Source: Actinokineospora alba
GTDB taxonomy: Bacteria > Actinomycetota > Actinomycetes > Mycobacteriales > Pseudonocardiaceae
NCBI RefSeq assembly: GCF_004362515.1
Contig: NZ_SNXU01000001.1
Coordinates: 5,642,001 to 5,706,000, forward strand
Length of the DNA stretch: 64,000 nucleotides
Reading direction: 5' to 3'
A program made the position numbers and the translations under genes. Positions 24,514 to 32,654 of this stretch are shown here, piece by piece. The notes under the pieces are model-generated. The model was not told the DNA's origin. It saw only the letters and a list, made by a program, of their open reading frames with translations, and searched no databases. How positions within the stretch are numbered: position 1 is the first letter of the stretch; the number at the start of each line of letters is the position of its first letter.

Positions 24514-25391
24514 CGCTTGACCAGTTCCCGGCCGACGCCCACCTTGGACAGGAACTTCCTGGTGCGCTTGAGGACCTGCTCGTGCGCCGCCTGCCGCGCC
24601 GGGTGTTCGAGCGCGCGCCTGCGCAGCGCCAGCGCGTCCGGAATGCCCGCGTCGCGGTACGCCGCCGGGTTGTACAGGGTGCCGATGCTGTAGCTCAGGT
24701 AGCTCTCGAGGTACTCCGCGACCAGCGGCACCTCGTTCGGGTCGCGCTTGGCCACCTGCTCCAGCAGGTTCACGAAGATCATGCGGCCGAAGGCGACGTG
24801 CCTGCTCTCGTCCTGGTGGTGCACCCGGTTGATCTCGCGGGCGATGACCGGCAGGTCCATGTCCGTGGCCATGTGCGCGTTGTAGTGGTCGACGATCTCC
24901 TCGAAGATCAGGATGCGCGCGAACACGATCAGCTCGCGGGCCACCGCCGACAGGTGCTCGACCGAGTCCGCTCGCAGCGACGGCTGCGCCGGGTAGAGCT
25001 TGCCGCCGTAGCGCAGGCAGAACTGCGCGAAGAACCACATGTGCTCGTTCTCCTCACCGATGAAGTGGTGGAGGAACTCCGAGACACCGGCGTAAGTGCG
25101 GTCATGGATACGCATGACCACCTCGCTCAACAGCTCACGGATGCCGTGGATGTTGAGGCTGAAGAAGTTGATCGCCTCGTACCTGGTCAAGGCGAGCTGC
25201 TGCTCGCGGGTGAGCTCGTCCCACATGGGGGTGCCCGCCAGCGTGGTGAGGCTCTCACTCATCCATGGCTTGTCCGGCTCGATGGCCTCGGGCCAGTCGA
25301 ACATCGTGTACGGGTTGTAGTAACCCGACTCGGCCATCAGCTCCAGCCGGTCCAGCGCCAGGGCGATCGGCTCGATCTCACGTACTGCCAT
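24510..25391 (-). CDS. AurF-type diiron N-oxygenase
   Basis: 293 residues, the usual size. The seven-ligand AurF pattern fits: E72, E114-N-E-H117, E164 in FEEIVDHYNAH, and H191-x3-E195-x2-H198 in HHQDESRH; the spacings E114-H117, E164-H191 and H191-E195-H198 equal those of AurF. AurF relatives oxidise amines to hydroxylamines, nitroso or nitro groups (p-aminobenzoate, the chloramphenicol precursor, azoxymycin precursor); some act on other C-H bonds. With a fatty amine-forming fusion in the same operon, the amine is the obvious substrate, but this is inference. It is 39 bp downstream of the transglutaminase-like gene. Confidence 0.88.
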   Translation of the reverse strand: MAVREIEPIALALDRLELMAESGYYNPYTMFDWPEAIEPDKPWMSESLTTLAGTPMWDELTREQQLALTRYEAINFFSLNIHGIRELLSEVVMRIHDRTYAGVSEFLHHFIGEENEHMWFFAQFCLRYGGKLYPAQPSLRADSVEHLSAVARELIVFARILIFEEIVDHYNAHMATDMDLPVIAREINRVHHQDESRHVAFGRMIFVNLLEQVAKRDPNEVPLVAEYLESYLSYSIGTLYNPAAYRDAGIPDALALRRRALEHPARQAAHEQVLKRTRKFLSKVGVGRELVKR

Positions 25392-25430
25392 CTCTACTCT
25401 TTCCCTACGGAGTGGCTCGACATTGCAGCG

Positions 25431-26405
25431 TCACCGCGTCGATCGGATATCCGCACGCACCTGGACCGGCACCGGCGAACCGCAGTCGTGGTAGCCGAAG
25501 GAGGCGTTGCCGGAGGCGGTGGAGGGGATCACCTTGTTGTAGGTCGATCCCTGGCACAGGTCCTGGAAGTCGCCGGTGTCCGACGACAGCCGGGCGGCCA
25601 GCTGGGCCTTGGCGATGTCGACGGTCTTCACCGAGCCGTCGTCATCGGTGACCTCGACGCAGGCGTGCGGCAGGTCGAGAGCCCCGCCCAGCACGCCGCA
25701 GAACCAGCCGCGCTTGGCCTCGGCCGCGTAGCCCGCAGCCCGGAACTGTTGCGCGAGAAGCAAACTGGCAGCGATGCAGCTGGTCGCGCCCAGCTTGTGC
25801 ACCAGCTCCTGGTCGGCCTGCATGGCGATCGGGACCATCTGCCACCGGTAACCCGCGTCCAGGTAGTCCCGCACCAGGCTCCGCAGCCGCGGCGCGACCA
25901 GCGGCGTGCGGGCGCCGGTGGTGGTGACGGTGGCCGAGTACTCGCCGGAGGACGCCGCGCTGGGCTCGATGACCTGGTGCACCACGACGCGCCCGCCGAA
26001 GCGCTCCACGTCGGGCGCCTCCAGCCGCCACGGCGCCTCGCCGCGGCAGTCCACACAGTCCATCCGGACCCGGAAGTCCCAGGTCTTGTCGCGCAACAGG
26101 TCGTCCATCGACTTGGTGGCGAACCGGAACAGCATGCGGAAGGCGAGTTCGGGCTGGGTGTTCCCCTTGCCGGAGTACATGCCGAGGTTGTAGAGGTCGT
26201 TGACGTCGAAGTGACGGACCCCGGCACGGTCCTCGAACGGCAGGCCCGCGTCGACCAGGCGGTCGAGTTCGGTCTGGTCGCAGCGCAGCATCTCCCGCGC
26301 CGCAGTGTCCGGCTGGGTTTTGTGGGAGTACTCCGCGGGAACGAACTCGATGGACTCCGCCACCTTTTCCCAATGCGTGCTCGCGGATGCGGCTTGCAAC
26401 GACAC
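25431..26405 (-). CDS. Transglutaminase-like Cys-His-Asp protein, candidate aminoacyl/acyl transferase
   Basis: 324 residues from the GTG at 26405, which has GGGAG 8-9 nt upstream; longer readings have no ribosome site. The C-terminal half has the transglutaminase-like order of catalytic residues: Cys210 (GATSCIAASLL, start of a helix), His247 (LPHACVEV) and Asp263 (KTVDIA). A C-V-D-C pair at 117-120 might bind a metal or form a disulfide. The N-terminal ~180 residues look unlike known domains. It is the first gene of an operon that contains an aminoacyl carrier and an N-oxygenase. I infer that it moves the aminoacyl group from the carrier to an amine or hydroxylamine, analogous in logic to the seryl transfer of valanimycin. 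No direct homology claim is made. Confidence 0.65.
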   Translation of the reverse strand: MSLQAASASTHWEKVAESIEFVPAEYSHKTQPDTAAREMLRCDQTELDRLVDAGLPFEDRAGVRHFDVNDLYNLGMYSGKGNTQPELAFRMLFRFATKSMDDLLRDKTWDFRVRMDCVDCRGEAPWRLEAPDVERFGGRVVVHQVIEPSAASSGEYSATVTTTGARTPLVAPRLRSLVRDYLDAGYRWQMVPIAMQADQELVHKLGATSCIAASLLLAQQFRAAGYAAEAKRGWFCGVLGGALDLPHACVEVTDDDGSVKTVDIAKAQLAARLSSDTGDFQDLCQGSTYNKVIPSTASGNASFGYHDCGSPVPVQVRADIRSTR

Positions 26406-26566
26406 AGTCCATCTCCCTGAGCAGAACGAAAGCCGACGATCACGAATTCGGGCACCTGCGGCCACTGGTCCGGTTGATTACGAGACATTCCGCATCCCAG
26501 ATGACACGGACCAACCGAACGATATCGACCGTACCAGCCGGACACGACGCGGCAACAGATTAGTTT

Positions 26567-26584
26567 CACATGGACACCCATGTG
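26567..26584. promoter_or_regulatory. Perfect inverted repeat in the operon promoter region
   Basis: CACATGG-acac-CCATGTG, two 7-bp arms with a 4-bp spacer, 162 bp upstream of the GTG of the first operon gene in an A+T-richer gap (26406-26710). It is a plausible operator for a dimeric regulator (TetR- or LuxR-like). No second copy was noticed in the other gaps I read. Confidence 0.4.
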
Positions 26585-26710
26585 TTCCACATATGCAAAT
26601 CGGAAAAACGATTCTGCACGAGTCCTAATGGAATGAATCCGTCCAGAGACCGTGTCCGGACAATGTTCGCCGACCGGACCGAAACCAGCCACGCGACAAA
26701 CTCGGGGCGT

Positions 26711-27037
26711 TCAGTCCTCGTCGACGGCGCGCCCGCGGCCGTCGACCACATGGGGCACGCGATGGGACCCGATGCGCTCCCGGGCGGCCCATTTGGTCGC
26801 CTCCACCGTGCTCCGGGCCAGACCGATGGCGTCATGCAGGAGTTCGGTGTGCGAGTGGTCGCCGTCCACACTGTCCTGCTGAGTCCGCAACAGGGCGGCC
26901 GCGCAGGTCAGGGCGTCGCACGCGGCGCTGACCTCGGGAACGCGCCACCCGCGCGAGCCGCGTAGTTCCACGGCGAGATTTTCGAGCAGTTCGACGGCCG
27001 ACGCGAAGTCCGCCGCCGCCTCGTGGGCAGTGCTCAT
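26711..27037 (-). CDS. Small conserved-looking helical protein of unknown function
   Basis: 108 residues from the ATG at 27037; the longer GTG-started reading would run through a terminator hairpin. It is almost entirely helical ('HEAAADFASAVELLENLAVELRG', 'AACDALTCAAALLRTQQDS', 'DAIGLARSTVEATKWAARERIG') with an acidic tail. There is no signal peptide, transmembrane segment or known motif. It lies alone between the terminator of the carbamoyltransferase gene and the 305-bp promoter gap of the big operon. Codon use (GC-rich third positions) supports a real gene. Confidence 0.6.
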   Translation of the reverse strand: MSTAHEAAADFASAVELLENLAVELRGSRGWRVPEVSAACDALTCAAALLRTQQDSVDGDHSHTELLHDAIGLARSTVEATKWAARERIGSHRVPHVVDGRGRAVDED

Positions 27038-27067
27038 GGGCCGGACCTCAACACCTTCCTGGCAGGA

Positions 27068-27098
27068 GCTGGGACGCCGCGCGGCGCGGCGTCCCAGC
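27068..27098 (-). terminator. Strong hairpin after the carbamoyltransferase gene
   Basis: Nearly loopless 15-bp inverted repeat (gctgggacgccgcgc / gcgcggcgtcccagc), effectively a 13-bp stem with a 5-nt loop, 16 bp past the stop codon. It separates the carbamoyltransferase from the downstream genes. Confidence 0.75.
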
Positions 27099-27113
27099 GT
27101 TCCGGTCACGTGG

Positions 27114-28913
27114 TCACGCGGTCTTGGCGACCTTGGTGACGAGGTGGTTGCCGAGCAGCAGGTAGTCGATCTCGGTGCCGAGGAAGCAGTTCACCGCGTC
27201 GGCCGGGGCACAGACGATCGGCTCCCCCGCGACGTTGAACGAGGTGTTGATCAGGCAGGGCACGCCGGTCAGCGAGGTGAACTGGCGCAGCAGGGCGGCC
27301 AGCCGCGGGGTCTCCTCGTCGGTGAGGGTCTGGATCCGCGAGGTGCCGTCGACGTGGACCGCGCCCTGGATCTTCTCGCGGTATTCCTCCTTCACCGGGA
27401 ACACGAAGGTCATGTGGGGCGAGGACTTCTTCTTGCCCAGCTCGAAGACCTTCGCCGCGTCCGACTCCAGTACCAGCGGCGCGAACGGTCGGAACGGCTC
27501 CCGGTGCTTGACGCGCAGGTTGATGACGTCCTTGATGTCCGAGAAGCTCGGGTTCGCCAGGATGCTGCGGTGACCGAGCGCGCGGGGACCGTGCTCCATG
27601 CGGCCCTCGAAGTAGCCGACGATGACCTTCTCGGTCAGCAGCTTCGCCACCCGGTCGACGACCTCGTCGTCGGTCAGCTTGGTCCACTCGACCTTGCCGG
27701 TGAACTCCCGCAGGGTCGCCTCGATGGCTTCCTCGTCGTACTCGGGGCCGAGGTACGGGGTGACCGACTCGGGTGCCTTGACCTTGCCCTCGGCCGCGGG
27801 GTCGTTGACCCAGGCGTAGACGGCGGCGCCGATGGCGATGCCGGTGTCGCTCGCGCCGAAGCTGACCGACATGTCCTCGAAGCGCGACTCTTCGAGCAGC
27901 GGGGTGTTGTTCAGGCAGTTGAGCGCCACGCCGCCCTCGAACAGCAGGTGCGGCAGGTCGGTCTTCGACTCGAGCGCGCGCAACTGGTGGTTGGTGACGG
28001 CCAGCAGCATCTCCTGCGCGGCGGCGGACACCGTCGACTGGTATTCCAGGGTGTCCTGGAACGGGCCGAAGTGCTCCTCGAACAACGGCTCGAAGCTACG
28101 GGGGTTCTCCAGGTCGTGCTGCTGGCACAGGGTGTAGCGGCCGCTGTCTTCCAGCTTGACGATGTGCTCGAGGAACGGGTTGGGCGAGGGCGCCTTGCCG
28201 TAGCCCGCCATGCCCATGACCTTGTACTCGTCGTTGTTCGGCACGAAGCCCAGGAAGCGGGTGATCGCGGAGAACAGCATGCCGATCGAGTCGTGCGCGG
28301 TGACCATCTGGTCGTCGAACAGCTTGATCTTGCCGTCGCGGATCTCGCCGACCACCGACGAGAACAGCTCGGCCCGGCCGTCGCTGATGAGGAACGCCGC
28401 GTCCGTCATGCCCGCGAAGTACCAGCCGGTGGTCGCGTGGGCCAGGTGATGGGGGACGAAGACGACCTTCTCGCGGTCCGGGGTGAAGCCGGTGCGGGCG
28501 GCGAAGTCGGCGAGGATCGCCTCTTGGCCGAGGACGTGCACGAACAGCTGGCCGATCTTGTTCAGCCTGCCCAGCTTGTCCAGGGGGGCCAGTGGCTGCA
28601 TCGCGAGGTCGAACAGGGCGGCGTTGAAGACGATCTCGTTGAAGCTCCACGGGATCGCGATCAGGTCGATGTCCTCGAACTTCACGCCCGCGTGGTCGAG
28701 CACCCACTTCACCGAGTTGATCGGGAAGTCGGAGGTCTTCTTCTCCCGGTTGAGGCGCTCTTCCTCCACCGCGGCGACGAGCTCACCGTCGATCAGCAGC
28801 GACGCTCCCGCGTCGTGGCCGAGACCGTAGTGCTTCTCCTTGCCGACCGCGTCATAGTGCTCGGCGAAGACCTCAGCGCTGCGGGAGAAACCGTTGCACC
28901 CCAAAACAATCAT
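27114..28913 (-). CDS. Carbamoyltransferase of the NodU/CmcH/NovN family
   Basis: 599 residues from the ATG at 28913 with GAAGGA 10 nt upstream. The N-terminal Kae1-like ATPase domain shows GLGHDAGASLLIDGELVAAVEEERLNR (metal-binding His-Asp), 'HHLAHATTGWYFAG' and 'YKVMGMAGYGK'. The C-terminal YrdC-like-fold domain carries 'EGRMEHGPRALGHRSI' and 'LINTSFNVAGEPIVC'. These enzymes transfer a carbamoyl group from carbamoyl phosphate, through carbamoyl-AMP, to a hydroxyl (sugars, cephems, novobiocin) or, in relatives, an amine. It is a single-gene transcription unit ended by a hairpin and divergent from an alpha/beta hydrolase, so assignment to one cluster is open. It implies a carbamate in one local product. 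Confidence 0.93.
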   Translation of the reverse strand: MIVLGCNGFSRSAEVFAEHYDAVGKEKHYGLGHDAGASLLIDGELVAAVEEERLNREKKTSDFPINSVKWVLDHAGVKFEDIDLIAIPWSFNEIVFNAALFDLAMQPLAPLDKLGRLNKIGQLFVHVLGQEAILADFAARTGFTPDREKVVFVPHHLAHATTGWYFAGMTDAAFLISDGRAELFSSVVGEIRDGKIKLFDDQMVTAHDSIGMLFSAITRFLGFVPNNDEYKVMGMAGYGKAPSPNPFLEHIVKLEDSGRYTLCQQHDLENPRSFEPLFEEHFGPFQDTLEYQSTVSAAAQEMLLAVTNHQLRALESKTDLPHLLFEGGVALNCLNNTPLLEESRFEDMSVSFGASDTGIAIGAAVYAWVNDPAAEGKVKAPESVTPYLGPEYDEEAIEATLREFTGKVEWTKLTDDEVVDRVAKLLTEKVIVGYFEGRMEHGPRALGHRSILANPSFSDIKDVINLRVKHREPFRPFAPLVLESDAAKVFELGKKKSSPHMTFVFPVKEEYREKIQGAVHVDGTSRIQTLTDEETPRLAALLRQFTSLTGVPCLINTSFNVAGEPIVCAPADAVNCFLGTEIDYLLLGNHLVTKVAKTA

Positions 28914-29222
28914 GACCAATGTTCCTTCTCTGTCGCACTGGGTCGCGGGCACCGGAGACGGCACGGAAAGCGCCGTGCGGCAAGGAGCGACGAATTCATC
29001 GCGAAGATATGACTTCAGCGCACGTCAAATGGAGCGGCACACTCGATTCTCATTCCAGACCAGGCTACCAGCACAAAACTCGCGCCAGCAACGTGAGAAC
29101 CACACTATTGCTGATGCAGTCCTCACGGCCGGCCGAGTTCGTAACCGTACACCGAGGCTGAAACATATATTTATGGATACGCGAACAAAATCCCTTTCTG
29201 ACCCAATCCGCAAGGGGCCGTC
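28914..29222. other. 309-bp divergent promoter region
   Basis: Gap between the start of the carbamoyltransferase (minus) and the alpha/beta hydrolase (plus). A+T-rich stretches occur around 29090-29210 (for example acatatatttatgg at 29163-29176), suitable for divergent promoters. No perfect operator repeat was found and there is no gene. Confidence 0.5.
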
Positions 29223-30197
29223 ATGCCTTTGGACCGCATCCTCCGCAACCTGATCACCTGGCAGCGCGCCGACGGCCCGCCGACGCCGCTGCGCGAACTG
29301 TCCATTGAGGACGCTCGCGCGCGGTACCTGGCGAACGCGGTCCGGCCGCGCCGGGGCGGCGGCCCCGCCGACACGGTCACCACCGCCGACCATACGATCG
29401 ACACGGCGGACGGTTCGTCGATCCGGGCGAGGGTGTACCGCCCGGACACCGAGCCGACCATGTCGATCACCTTCCTGCACGGCGGCGGCTGGGTCGTCGG
29501 CGACCTCGACAGCCACGACTGGGCCGTGCGCGCCCTGGCCGCGGCGCTGGGTGCGGTCGTGATCTCCGCGGACTACCGGCGTGCGCCGGAGTTTCCATAC
29601 CCGGTCCCGCTCCACGACGCGATCGCCGCCGCACGGTGGACCGCCCGGGAGTTCCCGGGTCTCCCGCACGTCCTCGCGGGCGACAGCGCGGGCGCGCACC
29701 TGTCGGTCGGTGTGGCGCTCGACGCGCGCGACAACGGCGGCCCCCGATTCGCGGCGATGCTGCTGCTCTACCCGCCGACGGACCCGAGCCTGCGGCTGGC
29801 CGCGGCGTGCGAGTACCCCGAGGGGTACTTGCTGTCCGTCGACGACATGGCCCACCACTACGACCTCTACGTTCCCGACCCGGCCAGGCGCGGCGACCCC
29901 GCGGTCGACCTCCTGAACGCGGACCTGCGCGACCTGCCTCCCGCGGTGGTGGCCACGGCGGAGTTCGACCCGTTGCGTGACGAAGGAATCGCCTTCGCCG
30001 AGCGGTTGGCCGCCGCGGGCGTGCCCGCCAGGCAGGTGCCCGGCCCGGGACTGGTGCACGGCTACTTCCTGATGCAGGACCTCGTGCCCGCCGCGGCGAA
30101 GTGCGCCAATGGCGTACTCGACGAGCTGGCCGCGATGCTGGCCGCGCCGCGCGACGCCGTGGCCGCCGGGCGAGTCGACCCGGTCCCGGGCCACTGA
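29223..30197 (+). CDS. Alpha/beta hydrolase of the hormone-sensitive lipase family
   Basis: 324 residues. It shows the HSL-family oxyanion motif H-G-G-G-W, the nucleophile elbow G-D-S-A-G, an Asp in 'ATAEFDPLRDEG' and His in 'GLVHGYFLM', all in normal order and spacing. It is a cytosolic esterase or lipase acting on short to medium acyl esters, with no signal peptide. It is divergent from the carbamoyltransferase and convergent with the second FAAL. It could deacylate a pro-drug or late intermediate; nothing in the sequence fixes the substrate. Confidence 0.9.
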   Translation: MPLDRILRNLITWQRADGPPTPLRELSIEDARARYLANAVRPRRGGGPADTVTTADHTIDTADGSSIRARVYRPDTEPTMSITFLHGGGWVVGDLDSHDWAVRALAAALGAVVISADYRRAPEFPYPVPLHDAIAAARWTAREFPGLPHVLAGDSAGAHLSVGVALDARDNGGPRFAAMLLLYPPTDPSLRLAAACEYPEGYLLSVDDMAHHYDLYVPDPARRGDPAVDLLNADLRDLPPAVVATAEFDPLRDEGIAFAERLAAAGVPARQVPGPGLVHGYFLMQDLVPAAAKCANGVLDELAAMLAAPRDAVAAGRVDPVPGH

Positions 30198-30200
30198 CCC

Positions 30201-30242
30201 GCGAACCCGGGGGGCGCTCCGGCTGGAACGCCCCCCGGTTCG
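30201..30242. terminator. Bidirectional terminator between convergent genes
   Basis: GC-rich hairpin (gcgaacccggggggcg / cgccccccggttcg, one bulged base) in the 53-bp gap between the hydrolase (plus) and the FAAL (minus). Confidence 0.7.
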
Positions 30243-30250
30243 GGTGGCCG

Positions 30251-32008
30251 TCACACGCCCGCAGGTTCCCGGCGCCGCGCCTGAAGCGCTTCCACCACCC
30301 AGGGTTCGTAGTCGGCGTAGACGGCTGTCAGCTCGTCGGCCAGGAGCATTCTGCGCATCGTCGCCCGCTGGATCTTGCCGCTCGTGGTCCGGCGCACCAC
30401 CGCCCGCCGCAGCAGGCCGATGCCGTCGACCGGGACGCCGAACTCGCCGACGACCGTCGCGCGGATCTGCTCCGCGAGGACGCGCAGGCGGTCGGCGGTC
30501 GGCCGCCCGCTGATCTCATGGGTGACGATCAGGGCGTCCGTCGCGGCGTCGGCCTCGCCGAGCGGCACGCTGAACACGGCGCCGACCGAGCCGAGTTCGG
30601 GGTGGCGCGCCCGCAGTGTCCGCTCGATGTCCTGGGGAGAGAACTTGCGCCCGGCCACGGTCACCAGTTCGACGCAGCGGCCGGTCACGTAGACCTCGCC
30701 GTCGTGCACGGTGCCGAGGTCGCCGGTGCGCAGGTAGCCGTCCGTCGTCCAGGCGAACGCGTTGGCCGTGTTGTCGTTCCAGTACCCGGTGGCGAGGCTG
30801 CCGCCGCGCAGGCAGATCTCGCCGATCGACCCGGGCGGCAGTGGCTCGGCGGTCGTCGGGTCGATGATCACGACGTCGAAGGTGTGCGGTGTCCCGCAGC
30901 TGACCATCCCGACCCCACCGTCGGCACCGTCGGCGGCGACGAAGCGCTGCTGCTCGAGCAGCTCGGAGTCCACTGTGGTCACCTTGGGCGGGCGGAACGC
31001 GTCGCCCGAGACGTAGACCGTGGCTTCGGCCATGCCGTAGCACGTGGTCAGCACGTCCTCGCGCAGCCCGGCGGGCGCGAAGCGCTCGATGAATCCGTCG
31101 AGCGTGGCGGGCCGCACAGGTTCCGCGCCGATCGCCGAGAACCGCCACCTGGACAGGTCCAGTTCGGCGAGCTGGTCATCGGTGATCCGGTCGCGAACCA
31201 GGTCGTAGGCGAAGCTGGGTCCCGCGGACGAGTGGATGCCGTACTTGTCGATCAGCCGCAGCCACTGGTGCGGGCGCTTGAGGAACGACGCGGGGCGCAT
31301 CAGCACGCAGCAGGTGCCGACAAGCAGGGCGGGAACGAGCTGACCGAGCAAACCCATGTCGTGGTAGAGCGGCAGCCACCCACCCAGCCGCGTCTCGCGG
31401 GTCAGCCTGCACATGACGCGCTGGTTTTCCACGTTGTGCAGGAGGTTGCCGTGGCTGAGCATCGCGCCCTTCGGCGCGCCGGTGGTGCCCGAGGTGTACT
31501 GCAGCATCGCGAGCGCCGACCGGTCGAGTTCCTGCGGCTGCCACGCGCCCGGGTCCGGCAGGTCGACGCCGTCGGTCGCGACCACCGGTGTCGTGAGGCC
31601 CTCGGCATCGGCCCAGTCCGCGACGGCCGCGAGGTTCTCGGAGTCGGTGAGGATGGCGCACACGCCCGCGTTCTCCGCGATGCCCTGCACCCGCGACCGC
31701 TCCTCGCGATAGCGGCCGGGCAGCGGGGCGGGCACGGCGGCCATTCCCGCGTAGAGGCAGCCGACCAAGGCTGCGACGAAATCGACCCCGGTCGGATAAA
31801 GCAGCAGGAGCCGCTCCCCCACCGGGTACCTCGCGCGCAGCCACGCGCCGACCTTCCTCGCCTCGGCGTCGAGTCGGGCATATGTCCACCGGGTGTCGTC
31901 GTCGGCGTCCACGTCGGGCACGACGATCACCGCCAGGTCGTCAGGTGCCGCGCGAACGTGATCTCGAATCACCGCGGCGACGCTTGAGGCGTTCTGTAAA
32001 TCGACCAT
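30251..32008 (-). CDS. Second fatty acyl-AMP ligase (FAAL)
   Basis: 585 residues from the ATG at 32008, with AGAAGGAG about 13 nt upstream; a longer frame has no support. Motifs are LQYTSGTTGAPKGAMLSHGNL, 'GGWLPLYHDMGLLGQ', TTCYGMAEATVYV, 'YLRTGDLGTVHDGEVYVTGR' and C-terminal RTTSGKIQRA. FAAL character is seen in the LPLYHDMG signature and the 'AVVRRTTSGKIQR' tail, shared with lipid-loading enzymes of polyketide/lipopeptide systems. It is distinct from the FAAL at 15987 and has no ACP next to it. It could acylate the NRPS product or a different carrier. Confidence 0.9.
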   Translation of the reverse strand: MVDLQNASSVAAVIRDHVRAAPDDLAVIVVPDVDADDDTRWTYARLDAEARKVGAWLRARYPVGERLLLLYPTGVDFVAALVGCLYAGMAAVPAPLPGRYREERSRVQGIAENAGVCAILTDSENLAAVADWADAEGLTTPVVATDGVDLPDPGAWQPQELDRSALAMLQYTSGTTGAPKGAMLSHGNLLHNVENQRVMCRLTRETRLGGWLPLYHDMGLLGQLVPALLVGTCCVLMRPASFLKRPHQWLRLIDKYGIHSSAGPSFAYDLVRDRITDDQLAELDLSRWRFSAIGAEPVRPATLDGFIERFAPAGLREDVLTTCYGMAEATVYVSGDAFRPPKVTTVDSELLEQQRFVAADGADGGVGMVSCGTPHTFDVVIIDPTTAEPLPPGSIGEICLRGGSLATGYWNDNTANAFAWTTDGYLRTGDLGTVHDGEVYVTGRCVELVTVAGRKFSPQDIERTLRARHPELGSVGAVFSVPLGEADAATDALIVTHEISGRPTADRLRVLAEQIRATVVGEFGVPVDGIGLLRRAVVRRTTSGKIQRATMRRMLLADELTAVYADYEPWVVEALQARRREPAGV

Positions 32009-32520
32009 GGAGCTGGTTTCTCCTTCTGCCGCGCGCAGGGCTGGGCGACTCCGCGAGAAGCAACGGTCAGGCACTTCCGGGATCGCTCCATTGACAGATG
32101 GCGCGAACGGGTTGGGTACGCCATTGGATCCGCCCACCAGATCAGGGAGCGGCGGAGAGCAGGTCAATCCTCGCGTTCCAAAGCCGCGCAGGGGATATGC
32201 ATTGGAGGCTAGCACGAACGTGCTTAACCATCCTCAAGCCGATCGACAAAGGTGCGAATCGCGCGGAGGCGCATTAGGAACGCATCGGTAACAATTACCG
32301 ACGCAGCAGGCCGGGTGGAACGTGGACATAGACCACCCGCCGAACGCAAGCAGTTGATATCGAAGTCTCAACACGCGGGCAGAAGTTGCGAAACCGATCG
32401 CGCTCGCGATAGCGTGAGACATAGCCAATACTCGACATCTGAGAAATCCGTGGGGATGAGCCCATGGCGCATCCCCGCACCTGCGGGCCACCGTCCGTGC
32501 ACCGTCCGGCAACTGGTCAA
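32009..32520. other. 512-bp gap, no gene seen
   Basis: It lies between the start of the second FAAL and the hairpin behind the LuxR-type gene. Base composition is mixed, and short open frames on both strands lack coding character. It probably holds the FAAL promoter. Confidence 0.4.
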
Positions 32521-32556
32521 GGGATTCGCTGCCCGCACGCGCGGGCAGCGAATCCC
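32521..32556 (-). terminator. Perfect 16-bp hairpin downstream of the NarL-like regulator
   Basis: Arms gggattcgctgcccgc and gcgggcagcgaatccc with a 4-nt loop, 98 bp past the regulator's stop. It is a likely factor-independent terminator. Confidence 0.7.
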
Positions 32557-32654
32557 TGAAACCACACCGTGCGGTGCACGATCGGGAAATCAGCGACCGG
32601 GAGGTCGACGCCAGGTCATGCCCGGCGGCAATGCGTATTCAGCGAATAGCAAGC

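Noticed and set aside
32452..32487. GGGGATGAGCCC followed by atccccgcacctgcggg, resembling a type I-E CRISPR repeat end and stem
   Set aside because: Only one occurrence, no spacer-repeat periodicity and no cas genes in the window.
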